Part shown: one piece after another, positions 17,315 through 25,910 of the stretch
How the letters are laid out: every line of letters starts with the position of its first letter
How positions within the stretch are numbered: the stretch's first letter is position 1
Program-made: the position numbers and the translations under genes
Notes under the pieces: generated by a model
Seen by the model: the letters and a program-made list of their open reading frames with translations, nothing else
Told to the model about the DNA's origin: nothing
Databases searched by the model: none
NCBI GenBank assembly: GCA_023703535.1
Contig: CP097967.1
Location: forward strand, 538,543 to 602,542
DNA from: SAR86 cluster bacterium
GTDB lineage: Bacteria > Pseudomonadota > Gammaproteobacteria > Magnimaribacterales > TMED112
Length of the DNA: 64,000 nt
Direction of reading: 5' to 3'

Positions 17315-17891
17315 TCACTATCTCTAAAAAGTTAGCGATTATCTTATTTCCCTGCTCAGAAAAAATTGATTCTGGATGGAACTGAACGCCAAACAAATTA
17401 TATTTATTGTGTTTTATTGCCATTATTATCTCTTCACTATTTTCCTGAACTGAAGCAATAATTTCAAAATCTTTGTGCAAAGTGGAGCTATCTATAATAA
17501 GGCTATGATAACGCATCACATGATATGGCACTTTTAATCCCTTAAATATGGTTTGCTTATTATGAGAGATCATTGATGTTTTTCCATGCATGATATTTTT
17601 TGCTCTAATAATTTTTGAATTGAATGAGTAGCCTATACATTGATGTCCTAAACAAATACCTAAAATTGGTTTTACTTTATAAAAATATTTAATTAAATCG
17701 TTGCATATTCCTGCATTAGATGGATTTGATGGACCTGGACCTAAAACAAATGCATCATAATTACTTAGAACCAACTCATCAACTGAAATTTGATCATTTC
17801 TGATGACCTCAACATGTACATCATGTGTTTTTAGTAAATGTTCAACGTTATAAGTAAAAGAATCGTAATTATCAATTAAACAGACTTTCAT
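17304..17891 (-). CDS. trpG: Anthranilate synthase component II (glutamine amidotransferase)
   Basis: Supplies ammonia from glutamine to TrpE. The 195-residue class I amidotransferase shows DNYDSFTYN (8-16), LGPGPSNP (51-58), the nucleophile in GICLGHQ (Cys about 80) and the catalytic His-Glu in VQFHPES near 171. It may also serve folate synthesis as PabA, which has the same motifs. Its start overlaps the trpE stop by 4 bases (ATGA). Confidence 0.9.
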   Translation of the reverse strand: MKVCLIDNYDSFTYNVEHLLKTHDVHVEVIRNDQISVDELVLSNYDAFVLGPGPSNPSNAGICNDLIKYFYKVKPILGICLGHQCIGYSFNSKIIRAKNIMHGKTSMISHNKQTIFKGLKVPYHVMRYHSLIIDSSTLHKDFEIIASVQENSEEIIMAIKHNKYNLFGVQFHPESIFSEQGNKIIANFLEIVNEQ

Positions 17892-19330
17892 TCGTATTTT
17901 AATGCCTCCAAGAAAACATTTAATTTAGCAACTGTTTCATTCCATTCATTTTGTGGTTCTGAGTCAAAAACAATTCCAGCCCCTACCCCTACTTTAACTT
18001 CATCTTTCTTATGTAGTGCTGTTCTTATGATTATTGCAGTATCCAGAGATTTGTTATATCCGATGTAACCTACACAACCGCCATAAATTCCTCTAGCTCT
18101 ATTTTCTAGTTCAGATATTATTTCCATGGCCCTTATTTTTGGTGCACCACTCAGTGTCCCTGCAGGAAGAGCTGCTTTAAGACAATCGATTGGAGTGGCA
18201 CTTTCTTTAATTTGCCCTATTACGTTTGATGTCATATGCATAACGTGCGAATACTTTTCAACAATCATCATCTCATCAACAGATACAGTAGAAGGATTTG
18301 AAACTTTTGAAACGTCATTTCTTGCTAGATCAACTAACATCATATGCTCAGCTTTTTCTTTATCATCACCAATTAAATCAATTTTATTTTGCAAATCTTC
18401 TGATTCATCAATTCCTCTTTTACGCGTACCAGCTATAGGTCTTATAGTTACCTTATCTTGAAAGTTTTGAACAAGTATTTCAGGTGAGGATCCAATTAAA
18501 TTTAAATCGCCAAAGTTCATATAAAACATATAAGGTGAGGGATTAATTAATCTCAAAGCTCTATATAAAGTAAATGGGTTAAAATTTCCTTTAAACGATA
18601 CTTCTCTTGATAAAACAGCTTGCATAATTTCACCATCATTAATAAGTGATTTAATGTTTTTTACGTAAGATTTAAAAGTTTTTTCATCGGGATTAGTTGT
18701 GCTTACTAATTCTTTATCAACTCTATTAATATTTTGTGATATTGATGGTTGAAGGCTATAAATCGCACTTTTGATTTCTTTAATCCTGCGCTTAGCACTT
18801 TGATAACCATCATCAGTTTTTTGTTCTGTTGTTACTATTATGTAAAAGGTGCCTTTGAAGTTATCAAAAACAATTATTTCATTGCATTGGCAAATTGATA
18901 TAAAGGGTATATCAGGAGAATGAAGATTTAATTTAGGCTCAATAAAATTAAATGATTCATAAGAAAAGTAACCAATTAAACCACCTAAAAAATTGGGCAG
19001 CCCCTTAATAGTTGGTGCATTGAATTCATTGATTAAATTGTCTAGATATTTGAATGGATCAGGGACCCTCCTTTTTTCTGTTTTTTCTTTTGAAATGATT
19101 TCAACTTCATTATTAAAAAAGTTATATCTCTTTAAACTTTGCAGAGACATTATAGAATAGCGTCCTTTAACTTCATGAGATTTAGCAGATTCAAATAAAA
19201 ATGTATTTTTTAAATTAAAATAATTTGAAAATACATATAAAGGACTTATCAAATCAGCAACAAATTCTTCATATACTGGAATTTGTGTATATCCATCAGA
19301 GACATATTTATCAAACTCTTCTTTATTCAT
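17888..19330 (-). CDS. trpE: Anthranilate synthase component I
   Basis: Converts chorismate to anthranilate with TrpG; 480 residues. Conserved parts include the N-terminal feedback site region FLFESA (the usual tryptophan-binding LLES reads LFES), IRPIAGTRKRG, DLARNDVSKV, HVMHMTSNV, the P-A-G-T-L-S-G-APK signature and GGCVGYIGY. The LFES change may alter feedback inhibition but need not abolish it. It overlaps trpA by 8 bases and trpG by 4. Confidence 0.9.
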   Translation of the reverse strand: MNKEEFDKYVSDGYTQIPVYEEFVADLISPLYVFSNYFNLKNTFLFESAKSHEVKGRYSIMSLQSLKRYNFFNNEVEIISKEKTEKRRVPDPFKYLDNLINEFNAPTIKGLPNFLGGLIGYFSYESFNFIEPKLNLHSPDIPFISICQCNEIIVFDNFKGTFYIIVTTEQKTDDGYQSAKRRIKEIKSAIYSLQPSISQNINRVDKELVSTTNPDEKTFKSYVKNIKSLINDGEIMQAVLSREVSFKGNFNPFTLYRALRLINPSPYMFYMNFGDLNLIGSSPEILVQNFQDKVTIRPIAGTRKRGIDESEDLQNKIDLIGDDKEKAEHMMLVDLARNDVSKVSNPSTVSVDEMMIVEKYSHVMHMTSNVIGQIKESATPIDCLKAALPAGTLSGAPKIRAMEIISELENRARGIYGGCVGYIGYNKSLDTAIIIRTALHKKDEVKVGVGAGIVFDSEPQNEWNETVAKLNVFLEALKYE

Positions 19331-20102
19331 TTTTTAATTCATCAATTAGGGGCTTTATTGAACTGCTAATTTCTCTAAGAGGATCTGAAGATAAAAATTT
19401 TTCTATTAAAAAGCTACCGACAACAATACCGTCAGTATATTCTTTAAATCTTCTAACTTGTTCTGGCTTTCTTATACCAAATCCGGTGATCATTGGGGTA
19501 TCAGTAATTGTTCTTATATTTTTTAACTTTAGTATTACCTCACTGAAATCTATATTATTAAGTCCTGTAACACCTCTTTGAGTAATGTAATAAATTAATG
19601 AGGGATCATTTTTAATAGACTCACTTATTGTTTTATTTTTAGATGTTGGAGCAATAAGCTGAATAAACTCTAAATTATTTTTTTTATAGCATTCGAGGAT
19701 CTCTTTTTCCTGATAAGGCAGATCAACAACCAATATTCCATCAAAATTTGCTAATGCAAGATTTTTAGAGAAATCTTCTGGAGAGGGATTTATAAATGAG
19801 TTTGTATAACCCATTGCAATGATGGGAGTATTAGATTTATCTTTAAATTTTCTGGTAATCTTAAAAAGATCATCATAATTAAAGCCATTCTCTAGCGATT
19901 TATGGTGGGCATATTCTATAGTTTTTCCTTCAGCAATAGGATCGGAGAATGGAATTCCAATTTCAATCATATCTGAACCTAAATCATCAAGCAGATAAAG
20001 CGCTTCTTCAAATACTTTATTGTTAGGATATCCAGCAACTAGATATGGTATAAACCCAGTCTTATTATTTTTTTGAAAGTTTTTAAATACATCAACTATC
20101 AT
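19323..20102 (-). CDS. trpA: Tryptophan synthase alpha chain
   Basis: Cleaves indole-glycerol phosphate to indole, which is channelled to TrpB. The 259-residue TIM barrel shows [17 protein letters not shown] with the catalytic Glu (Glu49 in E. coli numbering), and GFGIRKPEQ near the phosphate site. The second catalytic residue, Asp60 in ADG, is Glu here ([13 protein letters not shown]; codon GAA at 19929-19931), followed by Lys instead of Pro. It overlaps trpB by 11 bases and trpE by 8. Confidence 0.9.
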   Translation of the reverse strand: MIVDVFKNFQKNNKTGFIPYLVAGYPNNKVFEEALYLLDDLGSDMIEIGIPFSDPIAEGKTIEYAHHKSLENGFNYDDLFKITRKFKDKSNTPIIAMGYTNSFINPSPEDFSKNLALANFDGILVVDLPYQEKEILECYKKNNLEFIQLIAPTSKNKTISESIKNDPSLIYYITQRGVTGLNNIDFSEVILKLKNIRTITDTPMITGFGIRKPEQVRRFKEYTDGIVVGSFLIEKFLSSDPLREISSSIKPLIDELKNE

Positions 20103-21255
20103 TGTTCATCACCGAATATAAATCTTTATCTCCACGACCTGACATGTTTACTACAACGTTTAACGTTTTTCCTAAATCTTTTATTTTTTCCAAATAAGCA
20201 AGAGAGTGAGCTGTTTCAAGTGCAGGTATAATACCCTCTAATCTTGATACCTTATAAAAAGCTTCTAAGGCTTCTTTGTCGTAAATTTTTACATATTCAG
20301 CCCTCTTTATATCTGCTAAATAAGCATGTTCTGGTCCAACTCCCGGATAATCTAAACCAGCAGAGATAGAAGTTGTTTCTTTAATTTCACCTGTTGATGA
20401 TTGAAGTATTTTTGTTTTTGCTCCATGCAATACTCCAATAGAACCATCCGTTATTGATGCACTGCCTATTTCTTTATTATTTTTTCCACCAGCTTCAACT
20501 CCAACTAAACGTACCTCTTTATTTTCTATAAACGGATAAAAAACACCCATTGCATTTGACCCACCTCCAACACATGCAATAATCATATCCGGAAGCTTAT
20601 TTATTTTTTTTATGAATTGATTTTTAAGCTCAACACCTGCTATTGAATTAAAGTCTCGAACTATAGTTGGATATGGATGAGGTCCAGTTACACTTCCGAT
20701 AATATAATGAGTTGAATCAACATTAGTAACCCAATCTCTTATAGATTCATTTAGAGCATCTTTTAATGTGGCTGTACCAGATGACACAGGGATAACTTCT
20801 GCACCTAAGGTTTTTATTTTAAAAACATTTAATTCTTGTCTCTCTATATCTGTTTCGCCCATATAGATGACACAATCTAAATTTAACTTTGCACAAATAG
20901 TTGCTGTTGCAACCCCGTGCTGTCCGGCGCCAGTCTCAGCAATAATTCTTTGTTTACCTAATTTTTTTGCCAATAATGCTTGTCCAACTGTGTTATTTAT
21001 TTTGTGTGCTCCAGTATGGTTAAGGTCTTCTCTTTTAAACCAAACTTTTGGACCACCCAAATTATTTGTTAAAGTTTCAGCAAAATATAATGGAGACGGC
21101 CTTCCTACATAATCTGCATATATATTTTTTAGATCCTCTTTAAAGGATCTATCATCTTTAATTTCCCTATACAAATTCTCTAATTCTTCTAATGCAAAGG
21201 AGAGGGTTTCAGGTATGAATGTTCCTCCGTATTTTCCAAAGTAACTGTTATCCAT
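20092..21255 (-). CDS. trpB: Tryptophan synthase beta chain
   Basis: PLP enzyme joining indole and serine; 387 residues. The Schiff-base lysine lies in [11 protein letters not shown] (about 78-88), the phosphate-binding loop is GGGSNAMG (about 225-232), and [12 protein letters not shown] and the C-terminal SGRGDKD are present. It overlaps trpF by 8 bases and trpA by 11. Confidence 0.92.
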   Translation of the reverse strand: MDNSYFGKYGGTFIPETLSFALEELENLYREIKDDRSFKEDLKNIYADYVGRPSPLYFAETLTNNLGGPKVWFKREDLNHTGAHKINNTVGQALLAKKLGKQRIIAETGAGQHGVATATICAKLNLDCVIYMGETDIERQELNVFKIKTLGAEVIPVSSGTATLKDALNESIRDWVTNVDSTHYIIGSVTGPHPYPTIVRDFNSIAGVELKNQFIKKINKLPDMIIACVGGGSNAMGVFYPFIENKEVRLVGVEAGGKNNKEIGSASITDGSIGVLHGAKTKILQSSTGEIKETTSISAGLDYPGVGPEHAYLADIKRAEYVKIYDKEALEAFYKVSRLEGIIPALETAHSLAYLEKIKDLGKTLNVVVNMSGRGDKDLYSVMNNDS

Positions 21256-21856
21256 TTTTAATAAAATCTCCTAATTCTTTTAATAATTCATGATTTTTTA
21301 TGCCCGGTGAATCTTCGAGTTTTGAATTTAAATCAACGCCCCAACAACCCATTTTTTTTAGAGCATTAAGATCTTTAATTTCTATACCGCCTGCTATCAT
21401 ACAATTATCAAGTTTTATGTTGGCTAAATCGTTCCAATTAAATTTGATGCCGGAACCACCAAGACCATGATCAAAATTATCGAGTAAGTATTTATCTTTA
21501 TTACCAATAAATAAATTGTTATCTATGTTTTGTTTCAGTTTTGTTGCAGAAGTAGGCAGAAAGTAATTTAGATTAAATTTTTCAATTTGATTAGATGAAT
21601 CATGTACCTTATAGATTTGATAAAAAGGTAAATCAAGATTCTTTAATTTATGATGAATAGTTTTTAAATCGCTAATTTCACAGAGAGGGACTGCTTTTTT
21701 TTGAATATTATATTTATTAATAATGTTTACTGCCCAATTAATATCTGTGTATCTAGGAGAGCTTTTAATGAAATTGAACCCAATAAAATCTACACCAGCC
21801 AATAATAATTCTGCAATATCTTCTTCTCGGGTAATCCCGCAAACTTTAATTTTCAT
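21248..21856 (-). CDS. trpF: Phosphoribosylanthranilate isomerase
   Basis: Amadori isomerisation of phosphoribosyl-anthranilate. The 202-residue barrel starts [10 protein letters not shown] with the catalytic cysteine (Cys5), has DFIGFNF and SPRY, the general-acid Asp in LLDNFDHG, and GGI / [11 protein letters not shown] near the C-terminus. It is the first trp gene of the operon, 7 bases after the cupin gene. Confidence 0.9.
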   Translation of the reverse strand: MKIKVCGITREEDIAELLLAGVDFIGFNFIKSSPRYTDINWAVNIINKYNIQKKAVPLCEISDLKTIHHKLKNLDLPFYQIYKVHDSSNQIEKFNLNYFLPTSATKLKQNIDNNLFIGNKDKYLLDNFDHGLGGSGIKFNWNDLANIKLDNCMIAGGIEIKDLNALKKMGCWGVDLNSKLEDSPGIKNHELLKELGDFIKNG

Positions 21857-21863
21857 AGTGATA

Positions 21864-22298
21864 TTATTTGGATTGCGGGTCTTTATCTATATCAGGCGAA
21901 CGGCCACGCCAACCAGCTTTATCAAAAATTCTTAGGTAAACAAGCTGATCGTGATCACTTTCATTTATTACTTTAACGTAATCACCTTCTTCAGCTAAAA
22001 TCACATCACCAGCAGCTAAAGCATATTCATCTTTATGCATTATGCCATGTGAAGGATCATGACCATGACCCTCTTCAGTATTTGTATATTCAACAATTTC
22101 CATTGTTCCGCGGCCAGAAATAACGACATAAACAACTTCACTTTCTAAAAGTCTATGGCCATATGTACTTCTGCAAGGGTCAACAACAGTTTTACTTGCA
22201 ATAAGTTTAGACAGCAGGTCGTTAGTCCAGACTGTATAGTCTTCATCTTTCCTTTCAGGAACTCCGCCCACTCGAAAATTTACATATTTCTTAGCCAT
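21864..22298 (-). CDS. Cupin-domain protein leading the trp operon
   Basis: A 144-residue single-domain cupin. Motif 1 is present as STYGHRLLESEVVYVVISGRG (about 44-64), with H and E ligands only partly conserved; motif 2 (GDVILAEEGDYVKVIN) lacks the usual histidine. Between them is a His-rich loop (HGHDPSHGIMH) that may supply metal ligands. The exact reaction is unknown. It sits 7 bases before trpF and appears to be the promoter-proximal gene of the tryptophan operon, which is why a link to indole or anthranilate chemistry, or to regulation, is conceivable. Confidence 0.62.
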   Translation of the reverse strand: MAKKYVNFRVGGVPERKDEDYTVWTNDLLSKLIASKTVVDPCRSTYGHRLLESEVVYVVISGRGTMEIVEYTNTEEGHGHDPSHGIMHKDEYALAAGDVILAEEGDYVKVINESDHDQLVYLRIFDKAGWRGRSPDIDKDPQSK

Positions 22299-22309
22299 AA
22301 TCGTGTTTA

Positions 22310-22338
22310 ATTCTATATTTTTTAATTGACTTTTTAAA
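22310..22338 (-). promoter_or_regulatory. Putative promoter of the cupin-trp operon
   Basis: On the minus strand TTTAAA (22333-22338) and TAGAAT (22310-22315) are separated by 17 bases; TAGAAT ends 11 bases before the cupin ATG. The short distance leaves no room for a tryptophan leader peptide and attenuator. Confidence 0.45.
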
Positions 22339-22343
22339 GGTAT

Positions 22344-22757
22344 CTATCGCCAGAGTTCAACTCTGCCTAAATTTTTTTCCATTTCTTTTTGCAACACATC
22401 TAATGCACCAGTTGTTCTTACTAAAACTTTCATCTCAGTGAATTTATTGTCTGAGTTCCATTCAAACATATCTACTCCATTCACTTCTCTTCCTTCCATA
22501 GTGCATTTAAATTCAAGACATGCACTATTTTCATTAATTATTTCTTTTTCATAATGAAAATCATCTGCATGTAGAAATGTTTCAGAGGCGGCAATTAAAT
22601 AAATAAAGCCCATATGTTTGTCTTTAGGTTTAAAAACTACAGGAGAATAGAATTGAAAATCATCTGCAAGCAAATCATAAAGAATATTCAAATCTTTCTT
22701 TTCTAATGATTGGTGCCATCTATTAATCGGATGTGTTTTTTCTTGCGTAATTTTCAA
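22344..22757 (-). CDS. NTF2/SnoaL-like protein
   Basis: A 137-residue protein with the alpha+beta cone pattern of the NTF2 superfamily: an N-terminal helix with NRWHQSLEKKDL, LLADDFQFYSPVVF, and later strands CLEFKCTMEGREVNGVDMFEW. There is no signal peptide. Such proteins include isomerases and binding proteins, and no substrate can be assigned. Its 5' end overlaps the dipeptidase gene by 35 bases, an unusually long same-strand overlap, and only one start is available. Confidence 0.62.
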   Translation of the reverse strand: MKITQEKTHPINRWHQSLEKKDLNILYDLLADDFQFYSPVVFKPKDKHMGFIYLIAASETFLHADDFHYEKEIINENSACLEFKCTMEGREVNGVDMFEWNSDNKFTEMKVLVRTTGALDVLQKEMEKNLGRVELWR

Positions 22758-23823
22758 CTTCTCTCCAGACTCTTAGCGTGTTTCCACCTAAAATCTTTTG
22801 TATATCTGATTGAGAGTACCCTCTCTTTAAAAATTCTTCAATCAGATTTGGATAACTAGAGGCATCTTTTAAACCAATTGGCAATGTATCACCCACTCCA
22901 TCAAAATCTGAACCTATTCCTACATGATCAATGCCGACAAGGCTTATTGCTCTATCGAAGTGGTCTACAGTCTGACTTACTGTTGCGAAGTTATATTCAC
23001 CTTCGTTTTGTTCAGCATAATTTATAAATTTTGAACCAAAATTTATTTGCAGTACACCACCATTATCTGCTAGCGCTATTAACATTTCATCAGAGACATT
23101 TCTTTCCCAACCAGGTGTGAAATATCTTAATGATGAATGGCTTGCAATAACAGGTGCTTTTGAAATATCTAAAACTTGCATAAATGCCTCATCTGAAACG
23201 TGGGATATATCTACGATCATTCCAATATTATTCATCTCACTGACTAATTTTTTTCCAAAGGCACTTAAACCACCCCATTGTCTATTTTCATCATAAGAAG
23301 AATCAGATATGTGATTGCTTTTAGAATGAGTTAATGTGATATACCTTATACCTTTATCAAAAAAATATTTAACTCTTTCTAAATTACCTTCAATTGGTGC
23401 TCCGTTTTCCATTCCAAGAGCTATCCCTATGAGATTTTGCCCTGGTAAGTTGGCGAGATAAACGGAGTTATTAAGCAAAAAAAAATGTTCAGAATTGTTA
23501 TCAACAATTGTTGTTACCATATCAATCAATTCATTAGCAAGATGAAAGCTTGAACCGTCAACTTGTGTTTGAGCTGGTAGATAAATTGAAAAAAAAGATA
23601 CATTTAGACCACCTTCCAATGCTTTTATATAATCAAAATCAAAAGAAGTAATTTGCGATATATCTTCATAAGAACCCTTTTCTTGTAGTTGATTATATAG
23701 TCTATAGGGGGTATCAATATGTGTATCAATTATTAGTTGATTATTAGCTATAAACTTAGGATCTTGATTACTTGTACATGAGGATAGAAATAAAAAAATA
23801 AGAAAATACTTCCAAAGTCTCAT
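22723..23823 (-). CDS. Membrane dipeptidase family M19 (renal-dipeptidase-like lipoprotein)
   Basis: A 366-residue zinc dipeptidase exported as a lipoprotein: the signal ends in LSSC (about 13-16). Metal and active-site motifs are IDTHIDTP (H, D near 33-35), GMENG (bridging Glu), DISHVSDEA (His), ASHSSLR (His) and GIGSDFDG (Asp). It probably splits dipeptides in the periplasm. It overlaps the dehydrogenase gene by 4 bases and the NTF2-like gene by 35. Confidence 0.82.
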   Translation of the reverse strand: MRLWKYFLIFLFLSSCTSNQDPKFIANNQLIIDTHIDTPYRLYNQLQEKGSYEDISQITSFDFDYIKALEGGLNVSFFSIYLPAQTQVDGSSFHLANELIDMVTTIVDNNSEHFFLLNNSVYLANLPGQNLIGIALGMENGAPIEGNLERVKYFFDKGIRYITLTHSKSNHISDSSYDENRQWGGLSAFGKKLVSEMNNIGMIVDISHVSDEAFMQVLDISKAPVIASHSSLRYFTPGWERNVSDEMLIALADNGGVLQINFGSKFINYAEQNEGEYNFATVSQTVDHFDRAISLVGIDHVGIGSDFDGVGDTLPIGLKDASSYPNLIEEFLKRGYSQSDIQKILGGNTLRVWREVENYARKNTSD

Positions 23824-24614
23824 GTTTTAAATCTTCCACCTGCAAGTTTATTTCCAAGAAACCGTACAAGCCAAAGAGGTGTAAATTTAAATAGAATTAC
23901 TATCAATTTGTAAATGACTCCTGGTATAACTACAGATTTTTTATTTAGGATTCCGTTAACACCGGCTTCAGCAACATCCTTTGCGGACATTTTCATAAAT
24001 GCTGGCACTTTATCCATTCTGTCTTGCGTACCACTCTGTTGATGAAACTCAGTAATTGTAAAACCAGGACATAAAGCAGATGCGAAAATATTATGTTTAG
24101 CCTGAGATGAATTTATTGAATCAACAAATCTATTCATAAAGGTTTTTACCGGGCCATATAGTACTGCAAATTCGCCCGAAGGAGGTGCAAATGCCGCAAC
24201 TGATGAAACAACCATTATGTTACCTCCACCTCTTTTCCGAAAATGAGATAAAAATAATTTTGTTTGCATAATGACTGAGATCCCTAAAACACGAAGGCAA
24301 TCTTCTTCATCCTCAATTGAAACTTCTTCAAGATTTTTATTGTGCTGATATCCAGCATTCAATACTAATGTATCAATATCTAATGAATTCTTATCAGCAA
24401 AATCATAAATTTCCTTTGGGCTATTTTTATCCTTAAGGTCGGAAACTAAATGCCTTACATTGATATTGAATTCATCTGATATTTGTTTAGATATGTCTAT
24501 TAGTCTTTTTTCTCTCCTAGCAATAAGAAATAAGTTATACCCTCGCGAAGCATAACTATAGGCAATTTCTTTTCCAATACCTGCAGTTGCTCCAGTAATT
24601 AGTACATATTTCAT
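23820..24614 (-). CDS. Short-chain dehydrogenase/reductase
   Basis: An NAD(P)-dependent oxidoreductase of 264 residues, classical SDR. Cofactor motif TGATAGIG (7-14), NAG (about 86-88), catalytic Ser in VVSSVA and Tyr-Lys in YGPVK (about 153-157, YxxxK). The C-terminal part has a hydrophobic segment (VIYKLIVILFKFTPLWLVRFLG) that may bind membrane, as in DltE/YqjQ-like members. Substrate unknown. First gene of the operon with the dipeptidase. Confidence 0.8.
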   Translation of the reverse strand: MKYVLITGATAGIGKEIAYSYASRGYNLFLIARREKRLIDISKQISDEFNINVRHLVSDLKDKNSPKEIYDFADKNSLDIDTLVLNAGYQHNKNLEEVSIEDEEDCLRVLGISVIMQTKLFLSHFRKRGGGNIMVVSSVAAFAPPSGEFAVLYGPVKTFMNRFVDSINSSQAKHNIFASALCPGFTITEFHQQSGTQDRMDKVPAFMKMSAKDVAEAGVNGILNKKSVVIPGVIYKLIVILFKFTPLWLVRFLGNKLAGGRFKT

Positions 24615-24810
24615 TTAGATATAATAAACAATCTGATGTGTAAAAAAAATATTGAACAATAAACAATCAACATGATTATTTTTTATACAACTTTTATTTA
24701 TTGCAAAAAAAAAATAAAAAAAAATGAATTTTTTTTGGTCTCTGAAATTCACTAAAATTGAGCATTCCAGGAACTAAGAAAAAAAACATATATTTTTTTT
24801 CATAATACTC

Positions 24811-24837
24811 TTGCATTACTATCACTGTAGTTATAAA
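24811..24837 (+). promoter_or_regulatory. Putative promoter of the structured RNA
   Basis: TTGCAT (24811-24816) and TATAAA (24832-24837) with a 15-base spacer; transcription would start near 24843. Upstream is an A/T-tract-rich stretch (24640-24800) like an UP element. I see nothing else in 24615-24810. Confidence 0.45.
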
Positions 24838-24840
24838 TTG

Positions 24841-25068
24841 GAACTTACCTAGAGATAACTAGATAGGAAAAGGAACTGCAGAACCTAGAACTAGAAAGTT
24901 ACTCAGGAAGAGACCAGAAGGGTGAAAGTTTAAGGTAGCTCAGTCGACAATAGAGTAAACTTAACCACCGAGAGTAAAAGAGATCTTACTCAAGGATGCA
25001 GAAGGTAATCTCACTTTTGACACCCACTGTTCTCGATAAGAAAAACTGAGCTTGCTCAGTTTTTTTTA
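24841..25068 (+). ncRNA. Candidate structured small RNA of about 225 nt
   Basis: This gene-free stretch has a promoter, no convincing ORF, clear helices and a terminator. GGTG..AAGTTTA (24921-24932) pairs with TAAACTT..CACC (24956-24969); GAGTAA (24972-24977) pairs with TTACTC (24986-24991); AACT/CTAG at 24842-24852 can pair with CTAG/AGTT at 24891-24900. Five GGA motifs occur (TTGGA, TAGGA, AAGGA, CAGGA, AAGGA), one within CAAGGATG, which fits the CsrA-site form CANGGANG. It could therefore be a CsrB/RsmZ-like sponge. It does not show the landmarks of RNase P RNA, tmRNA, SRP RNA or 6S RNA that I could check by eye. A pheA leader is the alternative. Confidence 0.55.
25045..25067 (+). terminator. 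Rho-independent terminator of the structured RNA
   Basis: ACTGAG / CTCAGT (25045-25050 with 25055-25060) around the tetraloop CTTG, followed by eight T residues. It lies 27 bases before the pheA start. Confidence 0.85.
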
Positions 25069-25094
25069 CGTCTAAAAAACCTTACAATCCTGAA

Positions 25095-25910
25095 ATGAAG
25101 ATTTTCTACTTGGGTCCAGAAGGAACAAATTCTGATTTGGCATCAAAAAATATTTTTGACAAGTCTAATGAATTTATTCCCCTTCCATCTATTGAGGATA
25201 TTTTTGAAAAAGTTGCATTAAGTCATAGCTATTACGGAGTAATTCCATTTGAAAATTCATATCAAGGTGTTATCAATTCATCATTAAACTGTTTGATTGA
25301 CTATGATTTAAAAATCTCAAAAGAGTTTATCTTCAAGGTTGCACATAATTTTTGTTCAAAGAATAAAAACCTTGTAACAAACAAAGTAAAAAAAATAGCA
25401 TCTCATCCACAAGTATTTGGACAATGTTCAACTTGGATAAGAGAACATTATCCTGAAGCAGAAAAAATTATTACTACAAGTACAGCAGAAGCAGCTAAAT
25501 TAGCACAAAATGATAGAAATATTTATTGCATTGCAAATTTATATGCTGCAGGTCTATTTGGTTTAGTTAATCATACTAGTGATATTCAGGACACTAAAAA
25601 TAACAGGACAAGGTTTCTGGTAATAAGTAAATCGCTTGAAAAAAAGGGTCAAAATAACAAAACATCAGTAATGATAAATTTAAAGGATCAGCCTGGTTCT
25701 TTAATGAAAATACTGAAACCTTTTTCAGATTTAAAAATAAATATGACCAGAATTGAAACAAGACCATCAAGAAATAATATTTATTTACATACTTTTTTTA
25801 TAGATTTCGAAGGTTTTTATGAAGATGAAAAAATTACTAAACTTATTGAAATCCTTGAAGACCTTTCAGAAGAACTAAGAATTATTGGCTCTTATGAGTC
25901 GTTGAATTAG
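25095..25910 (+). CDS. pheA: Prephenate dehydratase (monofunctional)
   Basis: Converts prephenate to phenylpyruvate. The 271-residue protein has the PDT domain from GPEGTNSDLA (7-16), the catalytic TRF motif in NRTRFLV (about 170-176), and a C-terminal ACT domain starting at PGSLMKIL with IETRPSR (phenylalanine-binding ESRP variant). The N-terminal chorismate mutase of enteric P-protein is missing. TACAAT lies 6 bases before the ATG, suggesting its own leaderless promoter. The stop overlaps the convergent hydrolase gene by 4 bases. Confidence 0.88.
   Translation: MKIFYLGPEGTNSDLASKNIFDKSNEFIPLPSIEDIFEKVALSHSYYGVIPFENSYQGVINSSLNCLIDYDLKISKEFIFKVAHNFCSKNKNLVTNKVKKIASHPQVFGQCSTWIREHYPEAEKIITTSTAEAAKLAQNDRNIYCIANLYAAGLFGLVNHTSDIQDTKNNRTRFLVISKSLEKKGQNNKTSVMINLKDQPGSLMKILKPFSDLKINMTRIETRPSRNNIYLHTFFIDFEGFYEDEKITKLIEILEDLSEELRIIGSYESLN

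Noticed and set aside
24996-25049. An 18-codon ORF at the end of the structured RNA, as a leader peptide for pheA
   Set aside because: It contains no phenylalanine or tyrosine codon run and overlaps the terminator stem, so phenylalanine attenuation is not supported.
24841-25068. Identification of the RNA as RNase P RNA, tmRNA, SRP RNA or 6S RNA
   Set aside because: The conserved landmarks I know (for example the RNase P core GAGGAAAGTCC and the SRP loop GGAAGG with its partner) are not found.
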